Positions 19,551 through 27,999 of a stretch of DNA of 49,171 nt are shown here, piece by piece. Below the pieces are notes generated by a model that saw nothing but the letters and a program-made list of their open reading frames with translations, ran no database searches and was not told the origin of the DNA. The number at the start of each line of letters is the position of its first letter. Position 1 is the stretch's first letter. The stretch comes from an uncultured Chlorobiaceae bacterium. GTDB lineage: Bacteria; Bacteroidota; Chlorobiia; Chlorobiales; Chlorobiaceae. Where the stretch lies: assembly GCA_903939765.1 (NCBI GenBank), contig CAJAIK010000051.1, forward strand, positions 1-49,171, given 5' to 3'. Position numbers and translations under genes: made by a program.

Positions 19551-20354
19551 TTATTCCCGCTTGTTGACGTAGCGGCCACTGACCCAGCGCTGTGCTGTCG
19601 GATGGATGCGGTACCAGTTGTTACGCACCTCGTAGATCGCCAGCAGCGCGCCATTTGCAACGTTGCCGAGTGGGGTGCCGTCCAGACCAGACGAATCGCG
19701 GATACGGAGCGAGACGGTATTTACCTCGCCCTGGAACAGGGCTTGTGGCGGCGCAGGAGGATTGGCCGCTGCGCCCATCTCAGCGGCAATGAGTGGGAGA
19801 AAACCTGCTTGCGCGGCGGCCACGCTGTTGCCACCAAAGAAGGCGGTGCCAGGGCAAGACTTGGTGTTGCCGCTGCCGTTGGTGCGTTTTCCGGTACTCA
19901 GATCCCACCAGTGGTGATAGACCACGTGATCTGTGTCGCAGAACAGGCCAAAACGCATCAGTAGATGTGCGTTAGCTGTCACGATAGCGATGCGCTGCGC
20001 ATCGCTCATGGCGTCTCCACCAAGATCAAAGTTGCCCAGGTTCTCGATGCACAGACCATTTTGGTTAGTCCCCTTGATGCCGGCCGGAATCGTGTTGAAG
20101 CTGCGGCATAGAACAACGTCGCCATCCGGGAATATGGTGAGATTCTGGGCGATTTCAGCAAATCCTCTTTCCAAGTGGGAGCGCTCCATGCTTTCACACA
20201 GTACGATGTGGTTATTGCCTTTGAAATGGGCATAACCCGGTATATAGGTGTGGTGGTTCTGTATGACACCGATCTGCCGGTCGAAACGATTGGCTTTCAG
20301 CCAGCCAGCGAATTCAGCAAGCGTCATGTGGACGAACTTTCCTTTTTTTTCCAT
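19551..20354 (-). CDS. N-acetylmuramoyl-L-alanine amidase (amidase_2/PGRP) with C-terminal SH3-like domain
   Basis: Peptidoglycan amidase of 267 residues. The N-terminal amidase domain (residues about 15-180) shows the zinc-ligand pattern: His in QNHHTYIP, the internal HLERGFAEIAQNLTIFPDGD and GLCIENLGNFD, and the late Cys-containing KSCPGTAFFG. A Pro/Ala linker follows, then an SH3-like domain (VSLRIRDSSGLDGTPLGNVA to RWVSGRYVNK). There is no signal peptide. That fits a phage-type lysin or a secreted effector more than a housekeeping amidase. The start has AGGAG 7 bases upstream. It lies between gene relics and is probably horizontally acquired; no holin is next to it. Confidence 0.8.
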   Translation of the reverse strand: MEKKGKFVHMTLAEFAGWLKANRFDRQIGVIQNHHTYIPGYAHFKGNNHIVLCESMERSHLERGFAEIAQNLTIFPDGDVVLCRSFNTIPAGIKGTNQNGLCIENLGNFDLGGDAMSDAQRIAIVTANAHLLMRFGLFCDTDHVVYHHWWDLSTGKRTNGSGNTKSCPGTAFFGGNSVAAAQAGFLPLIAAEMGAAANPPAPPQALFQGEVNTVSLRIRDSSGLDGTPLGNVANGALLAIYEVRNNWYRIHPTAQRWVSGRYVNKRE

Positions 20355-20627
20355 GGAGTTCTCCTGATTTTAAGATATACATCATTGGTAAAATAACTAA
20401 CAACAATGGTCTGCCCCCTATTGTCTTAAGGGCTATAGTAGCCGTGTTCATGACGCCTAACAAGAATTAGACTGATCCGCCTATACTGCGGATTTTTGAG
20501 TTACAACCCATATAAGAGGTCATTTTCAAACTACTAAAAATATCGCCAACCGATTTTTTATAAATCACTTAAATCTATTGTTGCTTTTTATTTCAGCTTC
20601 TTATATGGATCGGCATAACACCGTTGA
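20355..20627. other. Intergenic DNA between amidase and integrase relic
   Basis: No protein frame is recognised here. It contains the amidase ribosome binding site (near 20362-20366) and the attC-like site at 20455-20506. Confidence 0.4.
20455..20506 (-). other. Possible degenerate integron attC-like site
   Basis: On the minus strand the segment ends in GTTAGGC (20455-20461), an exact match to the GTTRRRY core site of integron recombination. A short inverted repeat ATCCGC/GCGGAT (20475-20480, 20488-20493) lies inside, and a poor partner core (TTGTAAC, 20500-20506) lies at the other end. It is next to an integron-integrase relic. The second core does not fit RYYYAAC, so the call is weak. Confidence 0.25.
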
Positions 20628-20920
20628 CTACAAGCCGTCAACAGGGCAGCGAACTCCGGATGGCCCTCTATTTAAAACATGGGTGTAAGCACATGGTTGT
20701 TCGTACATCATTATGTCCAAGTAGTTCCTGTACGGTTCGAATATCATACCCACCCTCCAGCAAGTGAGTAGCAAAAGAGTGGCGGAAGGTATGGCAAGTG
20801 GCCCGTTTTGTCAATTGTGCATGAAAAGCCGCATCTTTCACAGCCTTTTGAATCAAAGACTCATCGATATGATGCCGTCCCTCTTCGCAGGTTTTTGTGT
20901 TTCCATCGCTTACACTTTAA
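20628..20920 (-). pseudogene. Truncated, frameshifted integron-type tyrosine recombinase (IntI-like)
   Basis: Only the C-terminal catalytic part remains: [39 protein letters not shown] (with the HxxR box) and [17 protein letters not shown]. One extra base then shifts the frame, and [19 protein letters not shown] continues in the next frame to the stop at 20628. YTHV contains the catalytic Tyr. The RRHH-like start and the VLNRG..GVRSP..L ending are characteristic of integron integrases. The N-terminal two thirds are missing; the break lies next to repeat copy 2, which starts at 20934. Confidence 0.75.
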
Positions 20921-20933
20921 TAACAACAGCTTG

Positions 20934-21062
20934 CTGAAAGTATAGCGAAATAATGTCGGGCCTTCAAAAAAACATGGCAATAAATATCCGCTAACTACTC
21001 CGCAAAGCGCCTGTTTTCAACAATCTTCTGTCACAATAAAGCGAGCTGTAATCAGATGGTGG
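20934..21062. repeat. 129-bp direct repeat, copy 2
   Basis: Partner of 18682-18810 in the same orientation, equal in length, with near-identical ends and a diverged middle. It directly abuts the truncated end of the integrase relic and lies about 95 bases beyond the end of the emrB-like gene. No open frame or clear terminal inverted repeat was found inside it. Confidence 0.85.
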
Positions 21063-21157
21063 CCACTACATGTGGTTATACAGAACTGAAGAAACGGCTG
21101 TTGGGGAGTGAATCCAAACACCCGTTTCAGGGGCGCTTTTGGCGACTTATACGACTG

Positions 21158-22777
21158 TTAATGTGTCGCCGAGAGGTCGACTGGTTCGTTCTTCTGTATC
21201 CTGATCAGGAGCAGCAGCGGCAAGCAGATGGTAAAGAGGAATGCAATGAGCATGAAAGCGTCCATATAGGCAAGGTGGTAGCTTTGGGCGGTGAGTGTTC
21301 CTTCAAGCGCTTTCAGGGCGGCAATTTCAGCTCCGGCTGGTGATAGCCCACCTCTCAGTGCGGCGGCTTGTTGCAGGACGTTGATCCTTTCTGCGGCTGC
21401 CGGATCGTAGGGCGAAAGGTGGCTGAGCAGCTCCACCCGGTGCGTTGCCATGCGGTTAGTGATGTAGGTGTTGGTGAGGGCGATGCCGAATGAGCCGCCG
21501 AGCTGGCGCACCATGTTGTTCAGGCCGGTGGCTTGGCCGATGTCGCGGCCGTGCAGCCCCGATACGGCAAGCATGGTGACGGGGATGAAGATGAAGCCAA
21601 GTGCCACACCACGCACAAGCAATACCCAGAAAAAGTTGGATGATCCGGACTGCATGGTCTGCTGGCTGAGTTCAAAGCAGAAAAAAATAAAGGCGGTCAT
21701 GCCAAAAGCCATCAGTTTTTTCGGCGAAACTCCCCGTTGCAGGGCGATGCCGAGCGGGAGAGAAATGATGCCGGTAACCATGGCGCTTGGAAAGAGTACT
21801 TCTCCTGTCAGTAAGGCGGTAAAGCCGAGTAGCCGCTGAACAAAGACCGGAAAGACAAAGAGTGAGCCATAGAGACCGTAACCGACGATAAAGGTAAGCA
21901 CTGCCGCAATGGCAAGGTTCTTGCTCCGTGCCAGGACGCGCAGATCGACGGCGGGCTCTTTGGTATGCAGTTCCCACCAGACAAATCCAAGGAGGGCAAC
22001 CACAGCGATGAAGGTGAAGAAGGTGATATAGGGGGTATCAAACCAGTCTTTTGATTGTCCGCGTTCAAGAATGAACTGGAGCGAGCCGATGCCGACGGCA
22101 AGCAGCCCAATACCCGTCCAGTCAATTTTTGAGACGGCATGACGCACCTTTGGCTCCTTGAGAAAGGTGTAGGACGACCATGCCGCGAGGAGCCCGACCG
22201 GGATGTTGACGAAAAAGCACCACTCCCACGAGAGGTAGTCGACCAGGTAGCCGCCAAGCAGCGGGCCAATGGTGGGGCCGAGCACGAGGCCCATCGAAAA
22301 GATGCCGGTTGCCTTGCCCCGCTCTTCGGGGCGGTAGGTTTCGTAGAGGATTGCCTGGGATGTTGGCAGCAGCGCTCCGCCGCCGAGCCCCTGAATGAAG
22401 CGGAAAAAGACGAGCGCCCAGATGTCGGTAGCCATGCCGCAAAAGAGCGAGGCGAGGGTAAAGAGCAGGATAGAGCCTATGTAGTAGTTCCGCCGTCCGA
22501 GCAGGTTGCCGAGGAAACCCGAAAGGGGGATGACGATGACGTTGGCGATGGCATAGCTGGTGACCACCCATGAAACATCTTCAATGCTTGCGCCAAGGTT
22601 TCCGCTGATCTGCGTGATGGCGACGTTGACAATGGTGGTATCGATCAGCTCAAGCATGGCTGAGACGATAACCGTCAGGGTGATGATAATCTTGCGCAGA
22701 CCGGTGTCGTAGGTCTGGGCTGGATTCGGCAGCATTGCCGCTACCGATGTGCCATTCTGTTGTTGTGGTCGAGCCAT
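21158..22777 (-). CDS. emrB: DHA2-family MFS multidrug transporter (EmrB/QacA-like)
   Basis: Drug:proton antiporter with 14 predicted transmembrane helices, 539 residues from the ATG at 22777. Motif C-like MLELIDTTIVNVAITQISGN starts helix 1. GFLGNLLGRRNYYIGSI is the loop 2-3 motif A, and FSMGLVLGPTIGPLLGGYLV is motif C of helix 5. It is the last gene of tolC-usp-emrA-emrB and would form the tripartite pump with the adjacent EmrA- and TolC-like proteins. An in-frame ATG at 22846 would add a long basic tail, so the shorter start is preferred, but no clear ribosome binding site decides it. Confidence 0.88.
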   Translation of the reverse strand: MARPQQQNGTSVAAMLPNPAQTYDTGLRKIIITLTVIVSAMLELIDTTIVNVAITQISGNLGASIEDVSWVVTSYAIANVIVIPLSGFLGNLLGRRNYYIGSILLFTLASLFCGMATDIWALVFFRFIQGLGGGALLPTSQAILYETYRPEERGKATGIFSMGLVLGPTIGPLLGGYLVDYLSWEWCFFVNIPVGLLAAWSSYTFLKEPKVRHAVSKIDWTGIGLLAVGIGSLQFILERGQSKDWFDTPYITFFTFIAVVALLGFVWWELHTKEPAVDLRVLARSKNLAIAAVLTFIVGYGLYGSLFVFPVFVQRLLGFTALLTGEVLFPSAMVTGIISLPLGIALQRGVSPKKLMAFGMTAFIFFCFELSQQTMQSGSSNFFWVLLVRGVALGFIFIPVTMLAVSGLHGRDIGQATGLNNMVRQLGGSFGIALTNTYITNRMATHRVELLSHLSPYDPAAAERINVLQQAAALRGGLSPAGAEIAALKALEGTLTAQSYHLAYMDAFMLIAFLFTICLPLLLLIRIQKNEPVDLSATH

Positions 22778-22904
22778 GCGTTTATGAGTGCTTCTTCGAG
22801 CGTTGTTCCGTTGTTGTCGGGTGCTCCCGGCCGCTCTCTCCATCACCTCAGAAGGGTGACTGGGGATGCGATGGCCGGGAGTTTCCGGGTGATTGCTGTC
22901 TGTG

Positions 22905-23903
22905 CTATTTTACCTTGACCTCGACCACGACGTTCATGCCGGCGGAAAGCGGGTGGCTTTTGTCGGGCTTTTCGGTAAAGATGATTTTTACCGGAATACG
23001 CTGCGTGACCTTCACAAAGTTGCCACTGGCATTATCGGGCGGCAGCAGGGCGAATTGTGCGCCGGTGCCCGATGAGAGCGACTCAACCTTGCCCTTGAAC
23101 TCTTTGTCAGGGTATGCGTCAACCTTGATAATGACCGGCAGGCCGGGAGCTATTTTGTCGAGCTGCGTCTCTTTGAAATTCGCCACAATCCAGAGTTCAT
23201 TGCTGCCGACCAGAGCGATGAGCTGCTGGCCGGGGGCTACGTACTGCCCCGGCTGGACACTCTTTTTTGCAATGTGACCAGAGGCTGGGGCGGTAATGGT
23301 GGTGTACGACAGTTGCAATTCCGCATTGCGCAGCTCTGCATCTTTCAACTTAACCTGTGCGTCGGCCGCACTGTGCTGGCTGGCCGCGGCGGCAAACTGT
23401 GCCGACGATGACTCTGCGCCTGCCTGGACAGCATCAAATTCGGCCTGTGAAATCACGTCCTGCTGCCTCAGGCTGCGGTTGCGCCGGAGATCAGCACTGA
23501 GTTTCCGCTCGGTCGCTGCAGCCGCACTGGCGGTCGCTCCGGCGGCAGAAACCGATGAACGTGCGTTCTGCAGGGCGGCCTCAGCCATGTCCCGTTTAAT
23601 CTGGTAGTCCGCAGGGTCGAGCGTGATAAGCGTATCGCCCTTTTTGACCTGCTCGTTATCGCCCGCCATGACCGTTTCGACTCTTCCCGGAACGCGGGAA
23701 ATGACCGGATAGATGTCGCCAACTATCTGGGCGTTGTCGGTCTCAACATAGAGGAAAGAGTGGTAGAGCTTGTTTCCGCCCCAGACCAGGGCGACAGCAA
23801 CGAGAGCGCCAATAATAACCATGCGCAGGGGCTTTGCTGCTTTCGGTCTCTCTTGTCCAGATGGTTTGTTTTCAGCCATTGTGTTTGATTCAGGTTGTTC
23901 CAT
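22905..23903 (-). CDS. emrA: HlyD/EmrA-family membrane fusion protein
   Basis: Periplasmic adaptor of a tripartite efflux pump, 332 residues. One transmembrane helix at about residues 27-45 (MVIIGALVAVALVWGGNKLY) anchors it. The biotinyl-lipoyl halves follow: SRVPGRVETVMAGDNEQVKK and the later TITAPASGHIAKKSVQPGQ. An Ala-rich helical hairpin (AGATASAAAATERKLSADL) lies between, and the beta-barrel ends in KVTQRIPVKIIF. Its start overlaps the end of the usp gene by 14 bases, suggesting coupled translation. It pairs with the EmrB-like gene downstream. Confidence 0.88.
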   Translation of the reverse strand: MEQPESNTMAENKPSGQERPKAAKPLRMVIIGALVAVALVWGGNKLYHSFLYVETDNAQIVGDIYPVISRVPGRVETVMAGDNEQVKKGDTLITLDPADYQIKRDMAEAALQNARSSVSAAGATASAAAATERKLSADLRRNRSLRQQDVISQAEFDAVQAGAESSSAQFAAAASQHSAADAQVKLKDAELRNAELQLSYTTITAPASGHIAKKSVQPGQYVAPGQQLIALVGSNELWIVANFKETQLDKIAPGLPVIIKVDAYPDKEFKGKVESLSSGTGAQFALLPPDNASGNFVKVTQRIPVKIIFTEKPDKSHPLSAGMNVVVEVKVK

Positions 23904-24309
23904 GGTCTTTGTTGTTGTTATCGGGTGTTTTCAGTATCACAACGGGGCATGTTGCGTGGCGCAAAACCGCTTCGGCCGTACTTCCTACCAAAAGCCTTGC
24001 TATTGCTGTGGTTCCGTGGGAGCCGAGCATGATCAAATCTGCATGGTGCTCTTTTGCATAACGGAGAATGACTGCTGCGGGTTCGCCGTGCTCAACCGTA
24101 AAGCGGGCACGGGCCCTGTTTTCGGAGAGCATGTCGCTGTACCGCGAAAATTCATGCAGGTGCATTCTGAACAGGCCAGTCTCATGTTCTTCTCCAGGAA
24201 CGACATAGAGCACAATGATTTCCGTATTGGCGCACTGCATTGCGGCAGCATAGTGCACAACGGCATCTGAGGATGCCGAAAAATCCACGGCGCAGATAAT
24301 TTTTGTCAT
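23890..24309 (-). CDS. Universal stress protein (UspA family)
   Basis: Cytoplasmic UspA-fold protein of 139 residues. The start MTKIICAVDFSASSDAVVHY and the ATP-binding type motif MLGSHGTTAIARLLVGSTAE, followed by TCPVVILK, are clear (G-2X-G-9X-G[S/T] pattern). The start at 24309 is supported by GGAGAAG about 6 bases upstream. It lies between the TolC-like and EmrA-like genes and overlaps emrA by 14 bases. An ATP-binding stress protein inside an efflux operon is unusual. It may tie pump production to stress, which is inference. Confidence 0.9.
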   Translation of the reverse strand: MTKIICAVDFSASSDAVVHYAAAMQCANTEIIVLYVVPGEEHETGLFRMHLHEFSRYSDMLSENRARARFTVEHGEPAAVILRYAKEHHADLIMLGSHGTTAIARLLVGSTAEAVLRHATCPVVILKTPDNNNKDHGTT

Positions 24310-24322
24310 AAGCTTCTCCATC

Positions 24323-25654
24323 TTACCAGAAGACCTCACCGGTTACTCGTTTCAGCGTATAGTTGCTCATCACATAAGCATAAACGGCCTGAATCCGGGC
24401 AAGTTCTGCCTGGGAAAGGGATGCTTCCGTGTTGAGCAGGTCGAGCGCAGTGGCCATGCCGTTTTCGTAGCGGGCCCTGACGTGACGTGCGGCAAGTTCA
24501 GCCTGCTGCACCTGTACTTCGGTCGTGGTTATTTTTTCTGAAGCTGTCCGGAGGGCATCCAGACTCTCTTCAACATCGCTTTTTACCTGCTGCTCGGTAT
24601 CGATTCTCCGCTGTGTGGCTGCCCGCATCAAGGCTGCGCTCTCCTGACGCTCTGCGCTGGTACGGAATCCGGTAAAGAGCGGAACTTCAAGGTGCAGGCC
24701 TGCGGCAACATTATTGCGCAGTTCATAGATATCTGGTTGATAGCCGTTCGTGACGCCCCAGGAGACACTCCCGGTAACGACTGGCACTCCCTGTTTCATG
24801 GCAAGCGAGCGATGCAGTTTTGCCGCTCTCTCATTCTCCCGCGAGAGTTGCAGCTCAAGGCGCTGCTCCAGCGCCTGTGCGACAAGACCGGAGTTATCAG
24901 AAACTTTCGGGGTCAGGGCAAACGATCCCTGGAGCGAGAGGGGCGTATTTTCCACTATGCCGGTCAGGCGCCGCAGGGTTAACTCGCTGCGACGAAGTTC
25001 ATGCTCAATATCAAGTGTTCTGTTCCGGGTTGCCGCGATACGCACTTCGGTGGAGAGGACATCGAAGCGGGTAGCCGATCCTGCCTTGTAACGTTTGGTT
25101 GTATAGTCGAGAGCCTTGTTGAGTGAGGCAACCTCTTTCTCTTCTACACGAAGATTTTCACGCAGAAACAGAATGCCGTAAAAGAGTTGCACGGTTTGAA
25201 AGGAGAGCTCCCGGCGAGCCAGTTCCAGCGATTCTTCGGCCGTTTTTTTGCCACTCTTGGCAAGATTGACATTGGTGCCTCTTTTTCCGAAATCAAGCAG
25301 GGTTGCCCGTGCCGTTACCTTGGCATCGTAGTTGTCATTCGGCATGAATTGAATTTCAGGGCTGCCGCCGAAACTCATTTTCGAGACCGTATCGAGCCAG
25401 GTGTATCCCGCGCTGGCGCTTATCTGCGGGAAATATGCGCTTCGGCTCTGGGTGATGCGGGCATCTGCCGCGTTAATCTCTTCAGCCGCGGCTTTCAGTG
25501 CCGGACTGTTTTCGCGGACAAGATGAATGGCTCGATCAAGGGTGAGTGGCACTTTTGCCGGGTCATCAGTTGCTGTCGCAGGCGCAGGCCATGCAAGCAT
25601 CAGTGCTGTTGCCGCAATACCGGCGGTTCTGGTCAGTATACTCTTCTTTGTCAT
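24323..25654 (-). CDS. tolC: TolC-family outer membrane efflux protein
   Basis: Outer membrane channel of the pump, 443 residues. A signal peptide (MTKKSILTRTAGIAATALML with cleavage after ATA) leads into the family pattern LTLDRAIHLVRENSPALKAA. Two long helical hairpin repeats follow, the second ending in the ALDLLNTEASLSQAELARIQ region. The start is placed at 25654. The in-frame ATG at 25693 lies at or before the expected start of transcription from the sigma-54 promoter at 25696-25713. First gene of tolC-usp-emrA-emrB. Confidence 0.87.
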   Translation of the reverse strand: MTKKSILTRTAGIAATALMLAWPAPATATDDPAKVPLTLDRAIHLVRENSPALKAAAEEINAADARITQSRSAYFPQISASAGYTWLDTVSKMSFGGSPEIQFMPNDNYDAKVTARATLLDFGKRGTNVNLAKSGKKTAEESLELARRELSFQTVQLFYGILFLRENLRVEEKEVASLNKALDYTTKRYKAGSATRFDVLSTEVRIAATRNRTLDIEHELRRSELTLRRLTGIVENTPLSLQGSFALTPKVSDNSGLVAQALEQRLELQLSRENERAAKLHRSLAMKQGVPVVTGSVSWGVTNGYQPDIYELRNNVAAGLHLEVPLFTGFRTSAERQESAALMRAATQRRIDTEQQVKSDVEESLDALRTASEKITTTEVQVQQAELAARHVRARYENGMATALDLLNTEASLSQAELARIQAVYAYVMSNYTLKRVTGEVFW

Positions 25655-25695
25655 GGAGCTATGGTTTGTTCCGTTATATCCGTTGCTCTTCATAA

Positions 25696-25713
25696 CGCAA
25701 TTTGTATGCCAGA
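25696..25713 (-). promoter_or_regulatory. Sigma-54 promoter for the tolC-usp-emrAB operon
   Basis: Minus-strand sequence CTGGCATACAAATTGCGT matches the sigma-54 consensus YTGGCACGNNNNTTGCW. The -24 GG is at 25709-25710 and the -12 GC at 25697-25698, with exactly 10 bases between them. It lies 40 bases upstream of the preferred tolC start. The divergent neighbour is a sigma-54 activator gene. Both facts fit well. Confidence 0.75.
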
Positions 25714-25860
25714 TCGTTCGAGTGAAGTAATAATGAGTGGAATCAATGCTTTGGAGGGCAGATCGACTCTTTTGTGCATCTCGCCGTTCTGAAAAAATAG
25801 GAATTTTCCGTATTATGTGTTCTTAATTTTCAGGAATATCATTCTCTTTTTGATAGTGCC

Positions 25861-27960
25861 ATGAGCAACTCTTCCGTCCATGAGGCCCATAAGCTGATGC
25901 AGTACATCAGCGATGCCGTCGGCTCAATCCGTGATCCCCAGGAGCTTTTCCGAACGGTTATCGACAAGCTTCGTCTCGTTTTTGAGTTTGATTCCGCAGT
26001 CATCATTACTTTTGACAAGGATGGGCGGTACAGTAATGTGTTTTTTGAAATGCTGCGCTTTCAGCTTCCCGAAACATTTGATCGCAGAAAGAGACTGATT
26101 GCAGGCTCGTGGATTGAACCCCATCTTGGCGATAAGGCAGTTTCGGTTATCACGATCGAAGAGGCTCTTGAACGTTACACGACGGACGTTCCGCTCCTGC
26201 AAATACTCTCCGACCTCGGTATGCGGCAGGTGGTGCTTTCGCCGCTGCGCACTGGCGGCAAGGTGATCGGCTTTCTCTCGTTTGTTTCAAAGGATAAAAA
26301 GAGCTGGTCGGAGAGCGAAAAAGAGCTTCTGGCAACGCTTTCATCGCCGGTCGCAGTTGGAGTCAGCAATGCCCTGGCCTACGAAGAGTTGAGGCAGCGT
26401 GAAGCGCAGACGGCCATGCAGCTCGCTATCAACAACGCCCTGCTCACCATAAAGGATCGAAGCCGAATGTTGCTGGCGGTCTGCGAGCAGATCGACAAGC
26501 TGGTGCCCTGCACCTTTCTTGGCATTCGCGTCATGGGAGAGGATGGAAGCTATCGCATTTTTGACAGTTTTATGCGTGAGGGTGGCGGCAGCTTTACGCC
26601 AGTCTCTCCAGGTGACATGCTAGCTGTTGATGATATTGATGAGATCACTCGGGAGAGTTTTGCCCTGATTTCCAATCCGGGTTGCTTTTGCGGCGAAGCC
26701 TTTCTCGATCTTTGCGAGGAGTACCGGATTCTTGCTTTGGTCAAAGAACGATTCGGTGTCTGCTCCCTGCTCACGGTTCCGCTCTGGGATACGCCTGGAA
26801 GCCGTGCCGGGCTGATCATCTCCGATACCTCCCGTTCGTTCGAAGAGCATGACCAGGCGACCGTAAGCCTGATTGTTCCCCAGCTCTCGCTTGCCCTGCA
26901 GAATTACCTTGCTTTTGAGGAGATTGATGAGCTGCGCCGCAAGCTTGAGGGGGAACGAACCTGCCTCATCGAGGAGATCAAGGCTGCGCACAACTTTGAG
27001 GAAATTATCGGCAGCAGCGCCTCCCTTTCGGTGGCACTCCGCCGGGTCAGCCAGGTTGCCCCGACTGACGCAACGGTACTGATCCAGGGTGAAACCGGGA
27101 CTGGAAAGGAGCTTTTTGCCCGTGCGCTGCACAATCTTTCGGCCCGCAGCAAGCGAGCCTTGATCAAGATTAACTGTGCAACCCTGCCTGGGCCGCTTAT
27201 CGAATCGGAGCTGTTCGGCCACGAAAAAGGAAGTTTTACCGGTGCCACAGAACGCCGCATCGGCAAGTTTGAGCTGGCTGAGGGCGGAACCATTTTTCTG
27301 GATGAAATTGGTGAACTCCCCCTGGAGTTGCAGGCAAAACTGCTGCGTGTGCTTCAGGAGCGTGAACTTGAGCGGCTTGGCGGGCGACAGGTGATCAAGG
27401 TTGATGTGCGTGTCATCGCGGCCACCAACCGTGATCTCGCGCGCGAGGTTGCCGAAGGGCGCTTCCGCGAAGATCTTTTTTTCCGGCTCAACGTCTTTCC
27501 TCTTGCCATTCCCCCGCTCTCTGAACGCCGGGAGGATATTGCCATGCTTGCCGCTCATTTTGCCGCCAAATTTTCAAGGGAGTTTGCCAGGCCGCTCCGC
27601 ACCTTCAGGGAGAGTGATCTGCAGCGTCTGGTCGGGCGGGAGTGGAAAGGTAATATCCGTGAACTTGCTCATCTTATAGAGCAGGCGGTTATTGTGTCTG
27701 AAGGGCCCTCGCTTGATTTTTCAACACTGCTTTCGTCGTTGCCTTCCGTTCAGAATGCGCAGCACTCTCTCCGGCAGAAAACCATGCACGATTTTGAACT
27801 TGATATGGCGGTGATGGAACGGGAGCTGATACTCGGTGCACTCGACCACTCAAATGGCCGGGTGAGCGGTGATGGCGGCGCGGCAGAAAAGCTTGCCATG
27901 CATCCAAAAACGCTCTATTCACGTATTGACAAGCTCGCTATCCGCAAAAAATTTTCGTAG
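25861..27960 (+). CDS. Sigma-54-dependent transcriptional activator with GAF domains (FhlA-like)
   Basis: Enhancer-binding regulator of 699 residues. The N-terminal half holds two GAF-like sensory domains (residues about 20-170 and 190-345). A short coiled region leads to the AAA+ core (about 375-610). The core has Walker A GETGTGKE (410-417), the sigma-54 contact loop as GSFTGA (457-462, instead of the common GAFTGA) and Walker B GGTIFLDEIGEL. The C-terminus (about 650-699) is a Fis-type helix-turn-helix (AAEKLAMHPKTLYSRIDKL). It is divergent from the efflux operon, whose promoter is sigma-54 type, so it probably controls that operon. The ligand of the GAF domains is unknown. Confidence 0.9.
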   Translation: MSNSSVHEAHKLMQYISDAVGSIRDPQELFRTVIDKLRLVFEFDSAVIITFDKDGRYSNVFFEMLRFQLPETFDRRKRLIAGSWIEPHLGDKAVSVITIEEALERYTTDVPLLQILSDLGMRQVVLSPLRTGGKVIGFLSFVSKDKKSWSESEKELLATLSSPVAVGVSNALAYEELRQREAQTAMQLAINNALLTIKDRSRMLLAVCEQIDKLVPCTFLGIRVMGEDGSYRIFDSFMREGGGSFTPVSPGDMLAVDDIDEITRESFALISNPGCFCGEAFLDLCEEYRILALVKERFGVCSLLTVPLWDTPGSRAGLIISDTSRSFEEHDQATVSLIVPQLSLALQNYLAFEEIDELRRKLEGERTCLIEEIKAAHNFEEIIGSSASLSVALRRVSQVAPTDATVLIQGETGTGKELFARALHNLSARSKRALIKINCATLPGPLIESELFGHEKGSFTGATERRIGKFELAEGGTIFLDEIGELPLELQAKLLRVLQERELERLGGRQVIKVDVRVIAATNRDLAREVAEGRFREDLFFRLNVFPLAIPPLSERREDIAMLAAHFAAKFSREFARPLRTFRESDLQRLVGREWKGNIRELAHLIEQAVIVSEGPSLDFSTLLSSLPSVQNAQHSLRQKTMHDFELDMAVMERELILGALDHSNGRVSGDGGAAEKLAMHPKTLYSRIDKLAIRKKFS

Positions 27961-27999
27961 GCTTCAGTTTTTCGCTTGAGCAATGAACATAGCGTGGCA

